Origin: CALANV01 sp036381615
GTDB lineage: Bacteria; Pseudomonadota; Alphaproteobacteria; CACIAM-22H2
Direction of reading: 5' to 3'
NCBI GenBank assembly: GCA_036381615.1
Contig: DASVCL010000027.1
Span: 62,001-126,000, forward strand
DNA: 64,000 nt
The notes below the pieces were generated by a model. It ran no database searches and had not been told where the DNA came from. It was given only the letters and a program-made list of their open reading frames with translations. This document shows, piece by piece, positions 34,789 through 43,333 of the stretch (within the stretch, counting starts at the first letter, position 1; each line of letters starts with the position of its first letter). Position numbers and translations under genes: made by a program.

Positions 34789-35508
34789 TCAATGCGGCGT
34801 GTGCGTCCGGGCCTGGTAGCGGGCCCAGAGATCGGGCCGCCGTTCGCGCGTGATGCGCTCGGCCTCGGCCAGACGCCAAGCGCGGATCTTTTCGTGGTGA
34901 CCGGAGACGAGGACCTCCGGCACCGGACGCCCCTGCCAGAGCTGGGGGCGGGTGTAGTGCGGATATTCGAGCAGGTCCCGCTCGAAGCTTTCCTCCTCGA
35001 GCGAGCCCGCCTCGCCGACGACGCCCGGCAGGAGCCGCACGCAGGCGTCGATCAGCGTCAGCGCGGCCGGCTCGCCGCCCGAGAGCACGAAATCGCCGAG
35101 CGAGATCTCCTCGAGGTTGCGCGCCTCGATCACGCGCTGATCGATGCCCTCGAAGCGTCCGCACAGCAGTATCACGCCCGGTCCCGCCGCCAGCTCGCGC
35201 ACGCGGGCCTGGTTGAGCAGCCGCCCGCGCGGCGTCAGAAAAATGGCCGGCGCGCCCGCGGGCGCGCGGTCGAACGCCGCCGCAAGCGCGTCATCGACGA
35301 CGTCGGGCCGCATCACCATGCCGGGCCCGCCGCCGAACGGCGCGTCGTCCACGCTGCGATGCCGATCGGTCGCGAAGGCGCGGATGTCGATGGCGATCAG
35401 CTTCCACACGCCGTTCTCGAGCGCGCGCCCGGCCAGCGAATGGCCGAGCGGCCCGGGAAACATGTCGGGGAAGATCGACAGCACGGTCGCCGTCCAGGGC
35501 TGCGTCAT
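34789..35508 (-). CDS. trmD: tRNA (guanine37-N1)-methyltransferase
   Basis: SPOUT methyltransferase of 239 residues from ATG 35508 (MTQPWTATVLSIFPDMFPGP). The knot region contains VILLCGRFEGIDQRVIEARN and EISLGDFVLSGGEPAALTLI, and DAPFGGGPGMVMRPDVV is also conserved. The frame is open upstream, but the family start is here. A 139-bp gap separates it from rimM. Confidence 0.96.
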   Translation of the reverse strand: MTQPWTATVLSIFPDMFPGPLGHSLAGRALENGVWKLIAIDIRAFATDRHRSVDDAPFGGGPGMVMRPDVVDDALAAAFDRAPAGAPAIFLTPRGRLLNQARVRELAAGPGVILLCGRFEGIDQRVIEARNLEEISLGDFVLSGGEPAALTLIDACVRLLPGVVGEAGSLEEESFERDLLEYPHYTRPQLWQGRPVPEVLVSGHHEKIRAWRLAEAERITRERRPDLWARYQARTHTPH

Positions 35509-35647
35509 GCGCACCCCCCCGCAACGAGGCGCCGGCAGGCGCCTGACGCCGCCAGGACACCGGGACCGGCAGGCGCGCACGGCCGACCATGCCGGCGCCG
35601 GGCGCCCGCATGCACCGTTCCCTCGGTGAACGTGGTGTCCTGGTGGA

Positions 35648-36202
35648 TCATCTCGTCGCTCTCGACCTCTCTTGCCCGACCTTCCCGGTATCGGCGCTCT
35701 CGTCGTCGTCTTCGTCCGGTCTCGCCTCGATCTCCACGGGCGGCTCGACGACCAGCCTGCCGCCCTCGATGTCGACCTCCGGCACCACGCGCTTGGTGAA
35801 CGGCAGGAACTCGGTCGTGCCGTTCCGCGCGATCTCCAGCACGTCGCCGGCGCCGAAATTGTGCACCGCCTGTACCGTGCCGAACGCAGCGCCATCCGCC
35901 GTCACCGCCGCGAGCCCGATCAGGTCCGCGACGTACCACTCGCCGCGCTTCGCCTTCGGCAGCCGGTCGCGCGGAACGTAGAGCCTCAGGCCCTTGAGCG
36001 CCTCCGCCTGGTTGCGGTCGGCGACTCCGTCGATCCGCGCGATGACGAATCCGCGCACCTGGCCGCGCACCTTGAGCGTCAGCCGCCGCCCGCCGGTCTC
36101 GTCCTCGACCGGGCCGTAGCGGCCGATCGCGGTCGGGTCGGCGGTGAAGCTCTTGATGCGGACCTCGCCGCGCACGCCATGCGCGGCAGCGATGGTCCCC
36201 AC
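35648..36202 (-). CDS. rimM: Ribosome maturation factor RimM
   Basis: A 184-residue 30S assembly factor with an N-terminal RimM barrel (GTIAAAHGVRGEVRIKSFTA) and a C-terminal PRC barrel (YVADLIGLAAVTADGAAFGT, then PFTKRVVPEVDIEGGRLVV). The acidic tail EIEARPDEDDDESADTG is variable in the family. It lies 33 bp after rpsP. Confidence 0.94.
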   Translation of the reverse strand: MGTIAAAHGVRGEVRIKSFTADPTAIGRYGPVEDETGGRRLTLKVRGQVRGFVIARIDGVADRNQAEALKGLRLYVPRDRLPKAKRGEWYVADLIGLAAVTADGAAFGTVQAVHNFGAGDVLEIARNGTTEFLPFTKRVVPEVDIEGGRLVVEPPVEIEARPDEDDDESADTGKVGQERSRATR

Positions 36203-36235
36203 CAGGATGCGGCGCGTGGTCCCGGCCAGGGTGCG

Positions 36236-36595
36236 TTACGCCGAGGCGCCTTCGCCGGCGGCGGCCTGCTGAGCGGCCTTCATCCGCTCCTGGGCCTTGG
36301 CCTTGGGCGCGCTCTTCTTCGGCGTCTCCCGGATCTCGGGCTTCGGCAGCACGCCGGCATCGGCGAGGAAGCGGTGCACGCGGTCGGACGGCTTCGCGCC
36401 GACCGTCAGCCAGTGCTTCACGCGGTCGATCTTCAGCGTGACGCGATCGGCATGCCCCTTGTCCAGCATCGGATTGTAGGTGCCGACCCGCTCGATGAAC
36501 CGCCCGTCGCGCGGGCTGCGGCTGTCGGCAACGACGATGTGATAGAAGGGCCGCTTCTTCGCGCCAGCCCGTGCCATGCGGATCTTGAGTGCCAT
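36236..36595 (-). CDS. rpsP: 30S ribosomal protein S16
   Basis: A 119-residue S16: MALKIRMARAGAKKRPFYHI, VADSRSPRDGRFIERVGTYN and LKIDRVKHWLTVGAKPSDRV. It carries an alphaproteobacterial-type Lys/Ala-rich C-terminal extension after residue 85. It lies 92 bp after ffh. Confidence 0.97.
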   Translation of the reverse strand: MALKIRMARAGAKKRPFYHIVVADSRSPRDGRFIERVGTYNPMLDKGHADRVTLKIDRVKHWLTVGAKPSDRVHRFLADAGVLPKPEIRETPKKSAPKAKAQERMKAAQQAAAGEGASA

Positions 36596-36687
36596 CTTGT
36601 CTCCTTGGTCCCTTTCTCGAACGGTTATGGATTTACGAAAATCATTCGGGGTGATTACGGCAGGCGACGCGGCCGGTCATGTCGCGC

Positions 36688-38037
36688 CTATCGCCGGAAC
36701 AGGGCGCCCATGCCGGTGCGCATGAGCCCCTTCTGGCCAAGCTTCGAGACCTGCTTCATCATCCGCTGCATCTCGAGATACTGCTTCACCAGACGGTTGA
36801 CGTCCTCGACCGAGGTGCCGGAACCCGCGGCGATGCGGCGCTTGCGGCTCGCGTTCAGCAGCTTCACGTCGCGCCGTTCGGCCCTGGTCATCGAGCTGAT
36901 GATCGCCTCCTGACGCTTGACGATGCGGTCGTCGATGTTGGCCCCGGCAAGCTGCTTCTTCATCTTGCCGATGCCGGGCAGCAGGTTCATGACGCCCGTC
37001 AGGCCGCCCATCTTGCGCAACTGCCTGAGCTGCGCCGCCATGTCGTCGAGGTCGAACTGCCCCTTCTGGACCTTCTTGGCGAGCTTCTCGGCCTCCTCGC
37101 GCTCGACCGTTTCGGCGGCGCGCTCGACCAGGCCGACGATGTCGCCCATGCCCAGGATCCGGCCGGCGATGCGGTCGGGATGAAAGGCGTCGAGCGCGTC
37201 CAGCTTCTCGCCGGTGCCGATCAGCTTGATCGGCCGGCCGGTCACGGCGCGCATCGACAGCGCGGCACCACCGCGCGCGTCGCCGTCGACGCGCGTCAGC
37301 ACGATGCCCGTGATGCCGATCTTCTCGTTGAAGGCGCGCGCGACGTTGACCGCATCCTGGCCGGTCATGGCGTCGGCGACGAGCAGCGTCTCGGCCGGCT
37401 TGACCGCGTCGCGTACGGCGGCGGCCTCGGCCATCAATTCCTCGTCGATCGCAAGGCGGCCCGCGGTATCGAGCAGCACGACGTCATAGCCTTCGCGCGA
37501 CGCCGTCTCCATCGCGCGCCGGGCGATCTCGACGGGCCCCTGGCCGGGCACGATCGGCAGGGTCGCGACGCGCGTCTGCTGGCCGAGCACGGCCAGCTGC
37601 TCCTGCGCCGCCGGCCGCCGCGTGTCGAGCGAGGCCATCAGCACCTTCTTCTTGTCGCGGCCCGTCAGGCGCAGCGCGAGTTTGGCCGTGGTCGTCGTCT
37701 TGCCCGAACCCTGCAGCCCGACCATCAGGATCGGCACCGGCGGGTTCGCGCGCAGGTTCACCTCGGCCGTGGTCGAGCCCAGCGTCTCGACCAGGTGGTC
37801 GTGCACGATCTTCACGACCATCTGCGCCGGCGTGACGCTCTTGATCACTTCCTGCCCGATCGCCTTGAGGCGCACGCCCGCCACGAAGTCCTTGACCACG
37901 GGCAGCGCGACGTCGGCCTCGAGCAGGGCCACGCGCACTTCGCGCAGCGCCGCAACGACGTCGGACTCCGACAGCGCGCCACGCTTGCGCAGCCGGTCGA
38001 AGACCTCGCCCAGTTTCGTCGTCAGGCTCTCGAACAT
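36688..38037 (-). CDS. ffh: Signal recognition particle protein Ffh
   Basis: SRP54 GTPase, 449 residues. The N domain begins MFESLTTKLGEVFDRLRKRG. The G domain has P-loop GLQGSGKTTTTAKLALRL, DTAGRLAIDEELM and TRVDGDARGGAALSM. The methionine-rich M domain holds LPGIGKMKKQLAGANIDD and SGTSVEDVNRLVKQYLEMQ. It is near the short end for the family. It is the first gene of the translation/leucine run, with a structured leader at 38147-38175. Confidence 0.97.
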   Translation of the reverse strand: MFESLTTKLGEVFDRLRKRGALSESDVVAALREVRVALLEADVALPVVKDFVAGVRLKAIGQEVIKSVTPAQMVVKIVHDHLVETLGSTTAEVNLRANPPVPILMVGLQGSGKTTTTAKLALRLTGRDKKKVLMASLDTRRPAAQEQLAVLGQQTRVATLPIVPGQGPVEIARRAMETASREGYDVVLLDTAGRLAIDEELMAEAAAVRDAVKPAETLLVADAMTGQDAVNVARAFNEKIGITGIVLTRVDGDARGGAALSMRAVTGRPIKLIGTGEKLDALDAFHPDRIAGRILGMGDIVGLVERAAETVEREEAEKLAKKVQKGQFDLDDMAAQLRQLRKMGGLTGVMNLLPGIGKMKKQLAGANIDDRIVKRQEAIISSMTRAERRDVKLLNASRKRRIAAGSGTSVEDVNRLVKQYLEMQRMMKQVSKLGQKGLMRTGMGALFRR

Positions 38038-38146
38038 TCGGTCCTACCTGTCGTCCTCGCCTCCCGGCAGGGATGGGGCGAGAACCCTGGTTCCGGCCCC
38101 CGTGCCGAGCTTGCCGCGGCGAGGGGACCCGCACAAAACACGAGCG

Positions 38147-38175
38147 CCCCAGTGCGCGACACTCGCGGACTGGGG
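38147..38175 (-). promoter_or_regulatory. Two-tier hairpin in the ffh leader region
   Basis: CCCCAGT (38147-38153) pairs with ACTGGGG (38169-38175). Inside, GCGA (38156-38159) pairs with TCGC (38163-38166) around CAC. It lies 110 bp upstream of the ffh start, so it would be in a long leader if transcription begins further up. No known riboswitch matches. Confidence 0.4.
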
Positions 38176-38540
38176 GAGACCCGCCTCGCTTCAGGAGAGC
38201 TGGGCCCAAGGGGCTCGATTGTCCCTTGAATGGCGCGGACCCTACCCGGCGGGCCGGCGGTCGTCAAGTCCGCGCCGGTCGACGGAAATGCCGGACGAAT
38301 TTGAGCAAATCTGTCCGCACCGCATTTCGCAACGGCCCCGCTGCAAATTGCGACGGACCCGCCGCCGCATCGGATTTGAGCGGTATTTTCGCGACCGGCG
38401 CAAACCGCTGCCGTTCCCGGCACTTGACCCCGGCCGGCAGCGCCGCCCCCGGCCTGGCACGCTTTCCGCAATATCGCGGCCGAAGCGTCCCGCGCCGTGC
38501 TCCCTTCCGGCGCGGGACCTCGGACGAGAGAGGAGGTCAT
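38176..38540. other. Divergent intergenic region ffh / small peptide
   Basis: No gene seen. It holds short AT-rich patches, including GCAAATTGC (a near palindrome at about 38342) and two ATTTGAGC octamers (about 38299 and 38375). These are likely promoter regions for ffh (minus) and the 33-residue ORF (plus), but no confident -35/-10 pair was found. Confidence 0.4.
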
Positions 38541-38642
38541 ATGCACAAAGCTCAATCGGCCGAACGCGCGGATGCCATGTGGCGCGCCTCGATGCTGGCG
38601 CTGCTCTTCATCGCCGTGGCGACGGTCGCCGGCACGGTTTAG
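38541..38642 (+). CDS. 33-residue single-span membrane peptide
   Basis: An ATG at 38541 preceded by an excellent SD (GAGAGGAGG, 4 bp away) opens a 33-codon frame ending in TAG. The sequence is a polar start (MHKAQSAERADAMWR) then a hydrophobic helix (ASMLALLFIAVATVAGTV). It looks like a one-helix membrane peptide. It lies 162 bp upstream of dapF on the same strand. I do not recognise a family. Confidence 0.6.
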   Translation: MHKAQSAERADAMWRASMLALLFIAVATVAGTV

Positions 38643-38804
38643 CACCCGCCCCCGACACCGATCCCGTTTCCTTCGGGGCCCGGCCGCGTCGTTCCCCTTC
38701 ACCTCCAGATCGGCCGGACAGTCCCTGCTGCGGCGCCGCGCGCCTCCGACGCGGCGCCGCAGCTCCATTGGCTTTCCCGTTCGCCGGTGCCATATATCGC
38801 GGGC

Positions 38805-39641
38805 ATGAGCCAAGCCCGCTCCTTCATCAAGATGCACGGCCTGGGCAACGACTTCGTCGTCTTCGATGCCCGGGAGCGTCCGTTCGCGCTCAGCGAGGAC
38901 GAGGCGCGCGCGATCGCCGACCGTCATACGGGGATCGGCTGCGACCAGGTCATCATCATGGAGCGGCCGAAGAATCCGGCCGTTGCCGACGTGTTCATGC
39001 GCATCCTCAACGCCGATGGCGGCGAGGTCGGCGCCTGCGGCAACGCGACCCGATGTGTCGCTGATCTGCTGATGAAGGAGAGCGGGCGCGACCGTCTCGT
39101 CGTCGAGACCCGGGCCGGGCTGCTCGATGCGACCCGGGCGACGGGCGGGCGCGTCGCCGTGGACATGGGGCCGGCACGGCTCGACTGGCGCGACATCCCG
39201 CTCAAGGAGCCGGCCGACACGAACGACGTTCCGCTCGAGCTCGGCCCGCTGCGGAATCCGGTTGCCGTCAACATGGGCAATCCGCACGCCGTGTTCTTCG
39301 TCGACGACGTCGCGCGCATCGACCTCGCGACTCTCGGTCCCGTCCTCGAGCATCACCCGATCTTTCCCGAACGCGCGAACATCGGCGTGGCGCAGGTCCT
39401 GGCGCCGGATCGCGTGCGCCTGCGCGTGTGGGAACGCGGCGCCGGCATCACGCGCGCCTGCGGCTCGGGCGCGTGCGCCGCGCTCGTTGCCGCCGTACGG
39501 CGCGGGCTTGCCGGCCGCCGGGCGAGCGTCGTGCTCGACGGCGGCGAACTCGAGATCGAGTGGCTCGAGAACGGCCACGTGCTGATGACCGGGCCGGTCG
39601 CGATCAGCTTCACCGGCGAACTGCCGCAACGCGCCGCCTGA
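38805..39641 (+). CDS. dapF: Diaminopimelate epimerase
   Basis: Converts LL- to meso-diaminopimelate. From ATG 38805 it is 278 residues: SFIKMHGLGNDFVVFDARE, the first catalytic Cys in GGEVGACGNATRCVAD, NMGNPHAVFFVDDV, and the second Cys in GITRACGSGACAALVAA. A GTG or ATG start at 38787 would add six residues; neither has a clear SD. It is followed by mtaB after 28 bp. Confidence 0.94.
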   Translation: MSQARSFIKMHGLGNDFVVFDARERPFALSEDEARAIADRHTGIGCDQVIIMERPKNPAVADVFMRILNADGGEVGACGNATRCVADLLMKESGRDRLVVETRAGLLDATRATGGRVAVDMGPARLDWRDIPLKEPADTNDVPLELGPLRNPVAVNMGNPHAVFFVDDVARIDLATLGPVLEHHPIFPERANIGVAQVLAPDRVRLRVWERGAGITRACGSGACAALVAAVRRGLAGRRASVVLDGGELEIEWLENGHVLMTGPVAISFTGELPQRAA

Positions 39642-39669
39642 TCCGGCGGCGCATCACGCATCGGGGACC

Positions 39670-40974
39670 ATGGATCACGCCGCGGCCGCCGTTCATTCTC
39701 CGCTTCCCGAACGCGACGACCGCACGGCGCCGCAGGTCATCACGTTCGGCTGCCGGCTCAACATGCGCGAATCGCAGCGCATCGCCGTGCTCGCCCGCGA
39801 AGCCGGCGCCACCGACACGGTCATCATCAACACCTGCGCCGTGACGGCGGAGGCCGAACGGCAGGCGCGGCAGACGATCCGGCGCCTGCGGCGCGAGCGG
39901 CCCGGGGCCCGCATCGTCGTCACGGGCTGCGCCGCGCAGATCCACCCGGACCGCTTCGCCGACATGCCCGAGATCGACCGCGTCGTCGGCAACGTCGAGA
40001 AGCTGGCACCGGAGACGTGGCGGCCGGACGCCGCGGCCCGACGCGTTGCCGTCGGCGACGTCATGACGGCACGCGAGGCCGACGCCGACCTCGCCGTCAC
40101 CGCCGATGCCGCCCAGACGCGCGCCTTCGTCGAGGTGCAGCAGGGCTGCGACCATCGCTGCACGTTCTGCATCATTCCGTTCGCGCGCGGCCCCAGCCGC
40201 TCGGTTCCCGCCGATGACGTCGTGCGGCGCGTGCGCGCCTGCGTCGACGCCGGTCACGCCGAAATCGTCCTGACCGGCGTCGACCTGACGTCCTATGGCG
40301 CCGACCTGCCCGGCCGCATGCGCCTCGGCGCGCTCGCCCGCCGCATCCTCGCGGAGGTGCCGGAGCTGCGCCGCCTCAGACTTTCCTCGCTCGATCCCGC
40401 GGCGGTCGACGACGACGTGTTCGCGCTGCTCGCGGACGAGCCGCGCCTGATGCCGCACCTGCATCTGAGCCTCCAGGCCGGCGACGATCTGATTCTGAAG
40501 CGCATGAAGCGACGCCATTCCCGGGACCAGGCACTGGCCGTCGCGGCACGGGCGCGGGCCGCGCGGCCCGATGTCGCGCTCGGCGCGGATCTGATCGCCG
40601 GTTTCCCGACCGAGGACGAGGCGATGTTCGCGAACACGCTGCGCCTCGTCGAGGAAATGGATCTCGCCTTCGTGCACGTCTTTCCGTTCTCGCCGCGGCC
40701 CGGCACGCCGGCGGCGCGGATGCCGCAGCTCCCGGGCGCGGTCGTGCGCGCGCGGGCCGAACGGCTGCGCGCGGCGGCGCGGGCGGCACGCGCGCGTTTC
40801 GCCGCCGCCCGCATCGGCACGACGGCGCGCGTCCTCGTCGAGCGCAGCGGCCGCGAGGGCTATTGCGAGCACTTCGTCCGCGTACGCCTCGACGGAACGG
40901 CGCCCCGGGGCGCCATCGTTTCAACCCGCATCGTCGGCGGCGACGCCGACGGCCTGATCGGACATCTTTCATGA
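39670..40974 (+). CDS. mtaB: tRNA t6A37 methylthiotransferase (MtaB)
   Basis: A 434-residue radical-SAM methylthiotransferase. The N-terminal UPF0004 domain has Cys residues in FGCRLNMRES, INTCAVTAEAERQAR and VVTGCAAQIHP. The radical-SAM cluster motif is QGCDHRCTFCIIPFARG. The C-terminal TRAM-like part ends HFVRVRLDGTAPRG. The opening FGCRLN (rather than MiaB's TYGCQMN) and the dapF-ftsY neighbourhood favour MtaB. Its stop overlaps the ftsY start by 4 bp. Confidence 0.9.
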   Translation: MDHAAAAVHSPLPERDDRTAPQVITFGCRLNMRESQRIAVLAREAGATDTVIINTCAVTAEAERQARQTIRRLRRERPGARIVVTGCAAQIHPDRFADMPEIDRVVGNVEKLAPETWRPDAAARRVAVGDVMTAREADADLAVTADAAQTRAFVEVQQGCDHRCTFCIIPFARGPSRSVPADDVVRRVRACVDAGHAEIVLTGVDLTSYGADLPGRMRLGALARRILAEVPELRRLRLSSLDPAAVDDDVFALLADEPRLMPHLHLSLQAGDDLILKRMKRRHSRDQALAVAARARAARPDVALGADLIAGFPTEDEAMFANTLRLVEEMDLAFVHVFPFSPRPGTPAARMPQLPGAVVRARAERLRAAARAARARFAAARIGTTARVLVERSGREGYCEHFVRVRLDGTAPRGAIVSTRIVGGDADGLIGHLS

Positions 40975-41882
40975 GTTGGTTTCAGCGCCTCAAGGACGGC
41001 CTGTCCCGGTCTTCCAACCGCCTCGTCGACGGCATCAACCAGGTGCTCGGGGGACGCAAGCTCGACGACGCCGCGCTGGACGAGCTCGAGGAGGCCCTGA
41101 TCGCCGCCGATCTCGGCCCTGCCGTCGCGCAGCGCGTCGTCAATGGCCTGCGCGGCCGCCGCTTCGAGAACGGCGACCCGGCTGCCGTGCGCGGCGTGTT
41201 CGCCGAGGAGATCGCCAAGATCCTCGCGCCGGTCGCGAAGACCTTCGACCCCGACGAGACGCGCAAGCCGCATGTCGTCCTCGTCGTCGGCGTCAACGGC
41301 ACCGGCAAGACGACCACCATCGGCAAGTTCGCCTACGGCTACCGCAATGCCGGCTGGCGGGTGATGATCGCCGCCTGCGATACGTTCCGCGCCGCGGCGG
41401 TGAGCCAGCTCCAGATCTGGGGCGAGCGCGCGGGCGTTCCCGTCGTCACCGGGCCGGAGCGCGCCGATCCGGCCGCCCTCGCCTATCAGGCGCTCGAACG
41501 GGCGCGCGCCGAGAACATCGATCTGCTGTTCATCGACACCGCCGGACGGCTCCACAACAAGGCCGACCTGATGGCGGAGCTGCAGAAGATCATCCGCGTC
41601 CTGCGCAAGCTCGACCCCAGCGCGCCGCACAGCGTGCTGCTGACGCTCGATGCGACGACCGGCCAGAACGCGCTGGCCCAGGTGGAGACCTTCAAGTCGA
41701 TGGTCGAGGTCAACGGGCTGGTCGTGACGAAACTCGACGGCAGTGCGCGCGGCGGCGTCCTCGTCGCGATTGCGGAGAAGTTCGCGATCCCCGTCGTCGC
41801 CGTCGGCGTCGGCGAAGGCGTCGAGGATCTCGCCCCGTTCACCCCGGACGATTTCGCCAAGGGCCTGCTCGGCCTGTCCTGA
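40971..41882 (+). CDS. ftsY: Signal recognition particle receptor FtsY
   Basis: SRP receptor GTPase, 303 residues from ATG 40971 (MSWFQRLKDGLSRSSNRL). It has a short amphipathic N-terminus and no long acidic A domain. The P-loop is GVNGTGKTTTIGKFAYG, with ACDTFRAAAVSQLQIW, DTAGRLHNKADLMAEL and TKLDGSARGGVLVAIA. It overlaps the mtaB stop by 4 bp. dapF-mtaB-ftsY is a conserved alphaproteobacterial trio. Confidence 0.97.
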   Translation: MSWFQRLKDGLSRSSNRLVDGINQVLGGRKLDDAALDELEEALIAADLGPAVAQRVVNGLRGRRFENGDPAAVRGVFAEEIAKILAPVAKTFDPDETRKPHVVLVVGVNGTGKTTTIGKFAYGYRNAGWRVMIAACDTFRAAAVSQLQIWGERAGVPVVTGPERADPAALAYQALERARAENIDLLFIDTAGRLHNKADLMAELQKIIRVLRKLDPSAPHSVLLTLDATTGQNALAQVETFKSMVEVNGLVVTKLDGSARGGVLVAIAEKFAIPVVAVGVGEGVEDLAPFTPDDFAKGLLGLS

Positions 41883-42072
41883 GGCTTCGCCGCCCCTCGT
41901 CCCGCGGCGTGCCGCGCGGTGAAAACCTACGGTTTTGCGCCGTTTTCCGCGCTTCCCGCTCCGCGTGTTTCTATCCGCATCTTGCGATTTGCCGGCCGGC
42001 GAGGCCCATGTGTCGTGGTGGCCGCACGATGTTGTGGATGTCCTTTGTCAAGCCCCTGCATATTGAATTTAG
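41883..42072. other. Region between ftsY and the lysine-rich mini-gene
   Basis: No gene seen. AAAACC-TAC-GGTTTT (41922-41936) is a small hairpin that could weakly terminate ftsY. From about 42020 the base composition shifts to markedly lower GC than the flanks. Confidence 0.45.
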
Positions 42073-42112
42073 TTGACACCGGGTTGATTTTGTTGATGTT
42101 CTATACGCGTTC
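42073..42112 (+). promoter_or_regulatory. Promoter region with a GTTC-N7-GTTC (LexA-type) site
   Basis: A perfect TTGACA lies at 42073-42078 and TATACG at 42102-42107. Their 23-bp spacing is too long for a standard promoter, so one may not be used. GTTC (42098-42101), seven bases and GTTC (42109-42112) match the alphaproteobacterial SOS box exactly and cover the -10 candidate. A match by chance somewhere in 64 kb is not unlikely, so position is the main argument. Confidence 0.45.
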
Positions 42113-42231
42113 GGATCGATCTGTTAGGGGTGGGCGTCGTTCGGACTGACGGAAACATCATCGCTTCGCACGTGATCCGTCTTCTTTCCGCGCCCGCGTC
42201 GGTCCGGCTTATCGGAAAAAGGAGTCTCAAC

Positions 42232-42282
42232 ATGGCAGCGAAGAAGAAAGCCAAGAAGAAGACCGCGAAGAAGAAGAAGTAA
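42232..42282 (+). CDS. 16-residue lysine-rich peptide
   Basis: ATG 42232 with a strong SD (AAAAAGGAG, 6 bp away) encodes MAAKKKAKKKTAKKKK and a TAA stop. Ten of 16 residues are lysine, resembling the tails of histone-H1-like bacterial proteins but with no other domain. A perfect terminator follows at 42336. The message would be about 260 nt with a leader of about 120 nt, so it could equally be a small RNA that carries a short ORF. The role is unknown; nucleic-acid binding is inferred from charge only. Confidence 0.6.
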   Translation: MAAKKKAKKKTAKKKK

Positions 42283-42335
42283 CTTCTTCACTCGGTGCGT
42301 TAGAACAAGCAATTTGCGCTAAGGCTAACTTGCCG

Positions 42336-42374
42336 AATGCGTTGGGCGGTACGACCGCCCAACGCATTTCTTTT
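42336..42374 (+). terminator. Perfect rho-independent terminator
   Basis: AATGCGTTGGGCGGT (42336-42350) and its exact reverse complement (42354-42368) form a 15-bp stem with an ACG loop, followed by TCTTTT. This is the strongest terminator in the window and ends the lysine-rich mini-gene transcript. Confidence 0.92.
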
Positions 42375-42397
42375 AAGGCTCATCCCCTTTGTTTCGG

Positions 42398-42730
42398 TTA
42401 GCTCAATATCTTGATCTGGCGCCGTCCCTTCGCCTCCACGCGGTGCCTAGGGGTCTTGTTGTATCCGATGGCTGGGTCATTGGCGCGTAGCGCGACAATC
42501 AGCTCCTGTTCCTTCCGTAGCACCTCGGCGTCGGAAGCTGTTTCGGATTCCCACAGAATCTCCCTCCGAACGACCATATCGCGCCGCGCTTCCCTTGTTG
42601 GGAAGTCAGCCTCGATCAGTTTCTTGTCCGGACTCCCGAAGTAGGTGATCGAATCCGTCAGGTCGCTACCGACGTAGATCTTCCCGTTCGGCCAGGTGAT
42701 CTTATAGACCACCTTCATTCTCGGCTTCAT
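42398..42730 (-). CDS. GIY-YIG nuclease domain-like protein
   Basis: A 110-residue protein. The N-terminus MKVVYKITWPNGKIYVGSDL fits a GIY-YIG domain (V-Y-K then K-I-Y-V-G), followed by arginine-rich TREARRDMVVRREILWES, a Glu in EVLRKEQELIVAL, and NDPAIGYNKTPR with the Asn typical of the family's end. Stand-alone members of this size occur in mobile or repair contexts. ATG 42718 is an alternative start. It lies in the low-GC patch and converges with the lysine-rich mini-gene. Confidence 0.75.
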   Translation of the reverse strand: MKPRMKVVYKITWPNGKIYVGSDLTDSITYFGSPDKKLIEADFPTREARRDMVVRREILWESETASDAEVLRKEQELIVALRANDPAIGYNKTPRHRVEAKGRRQIKILS

Positions 42731-42996
42731 TCACGCCCCTACCGAATCAATGCGCTTTTCCAATGTAGCGCACGGCGGAACGTTGTGGTCTAGGCCGCGG
42801 TTGCTCGGATGTCGTTGCAGGCCGCTGGCGTGAGGGAGACGCCGATCCCGATGAGCCGCTCGAAGGTCGAGCTGCGGCGATTTCCGTGACCGATGACCGC
42901 GCCGGCAACGAACCGCACCACGCCATCGGAATATCCCCAGGGATCCGCGTGTCCCTAGGACGGCGGGATAAGCCTTCGGCGTTTCGATGGCGCCGT

Positions 42997-43314
42997 TCAG
43001 CCGTTGGCAAGCCTGAGCCCGATGATGCCGGCGACGATGAGACCGATCGACGTAAGGCGGGCGACCGTCGCCGCCTCGCCGAACAGCGCGATGCCGACCA
43101 GCGCCGTGCCGATCGTGCCGACGCCCGTCCAGACCGCGTAGGCCGTGCCGAGCGGCAGCTGCTTGAGCGCAAGCCCGAGCAGGCCGAGACTGGCGATCAT
43201 CGACAGCACCGTCACGATCGTCGGTACGATCCGCGTGAACCCGTCGGTGAACTTGAGTCCGACGGCCCAACCGACTTCGAAAAGACCCGCAAGGATCAGG
43301 ACGATCCAGGCCAT
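42997..43314 (-). CDS. sugE: Guanidinium exporter, SMR family (SugE/Gdx)
   Basis: A 105-residue four-helix small multidrug resistance protein. The start MAWIVLILAGLFEVGWAVGL places the essential Glu at position 13. KFTDGFTRIVPTIVTVLSM and LGTAYAVWTGVGTIGTALVG are typical of the Gdx/SugE branch, which exports guanidinium with proton exchange. ATG 43314 has SD GAGG 6 bp upstream. The gene sits directly behind a guanidine-II riboswitch, which agrees with the Gdx assignment. Confidence 0.93.
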   Translation of the reverse strand: MAWIVLILAGLFEVGWAVGLKFTDGFTRIVPTIVTVLSMIASLGLLGLALKQLPLGTAYAVWTGVGTIGTALVGIALFGEAATVARLTSIGLIVAGIIGLRLANG

Positions 43315-43333
43315 GATGCACCTCGCCGGTGGT

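Noticed and set aside
32651..34819. 722-codon plus-strand open frame opposite leuC and rplS
   Set aside because: Antisense to leuC and rplS, with low-complexity composition.
38038..38240. ffh leader considered as the SRP (4.5S) RNA
   Set aside because: The conserved GGAAGGAAGCAG-type apical loop of bacterial SRP RNA is absent.
42752..42940. Minus-strand fragment resembling a protein C-terminus (VAGAVIGHGNRRSSTFERL...)
   Set aside because: Only about 50 codons after a stop, no start with SD and no family recognised. It may be a gene remnant but is too weak to list.
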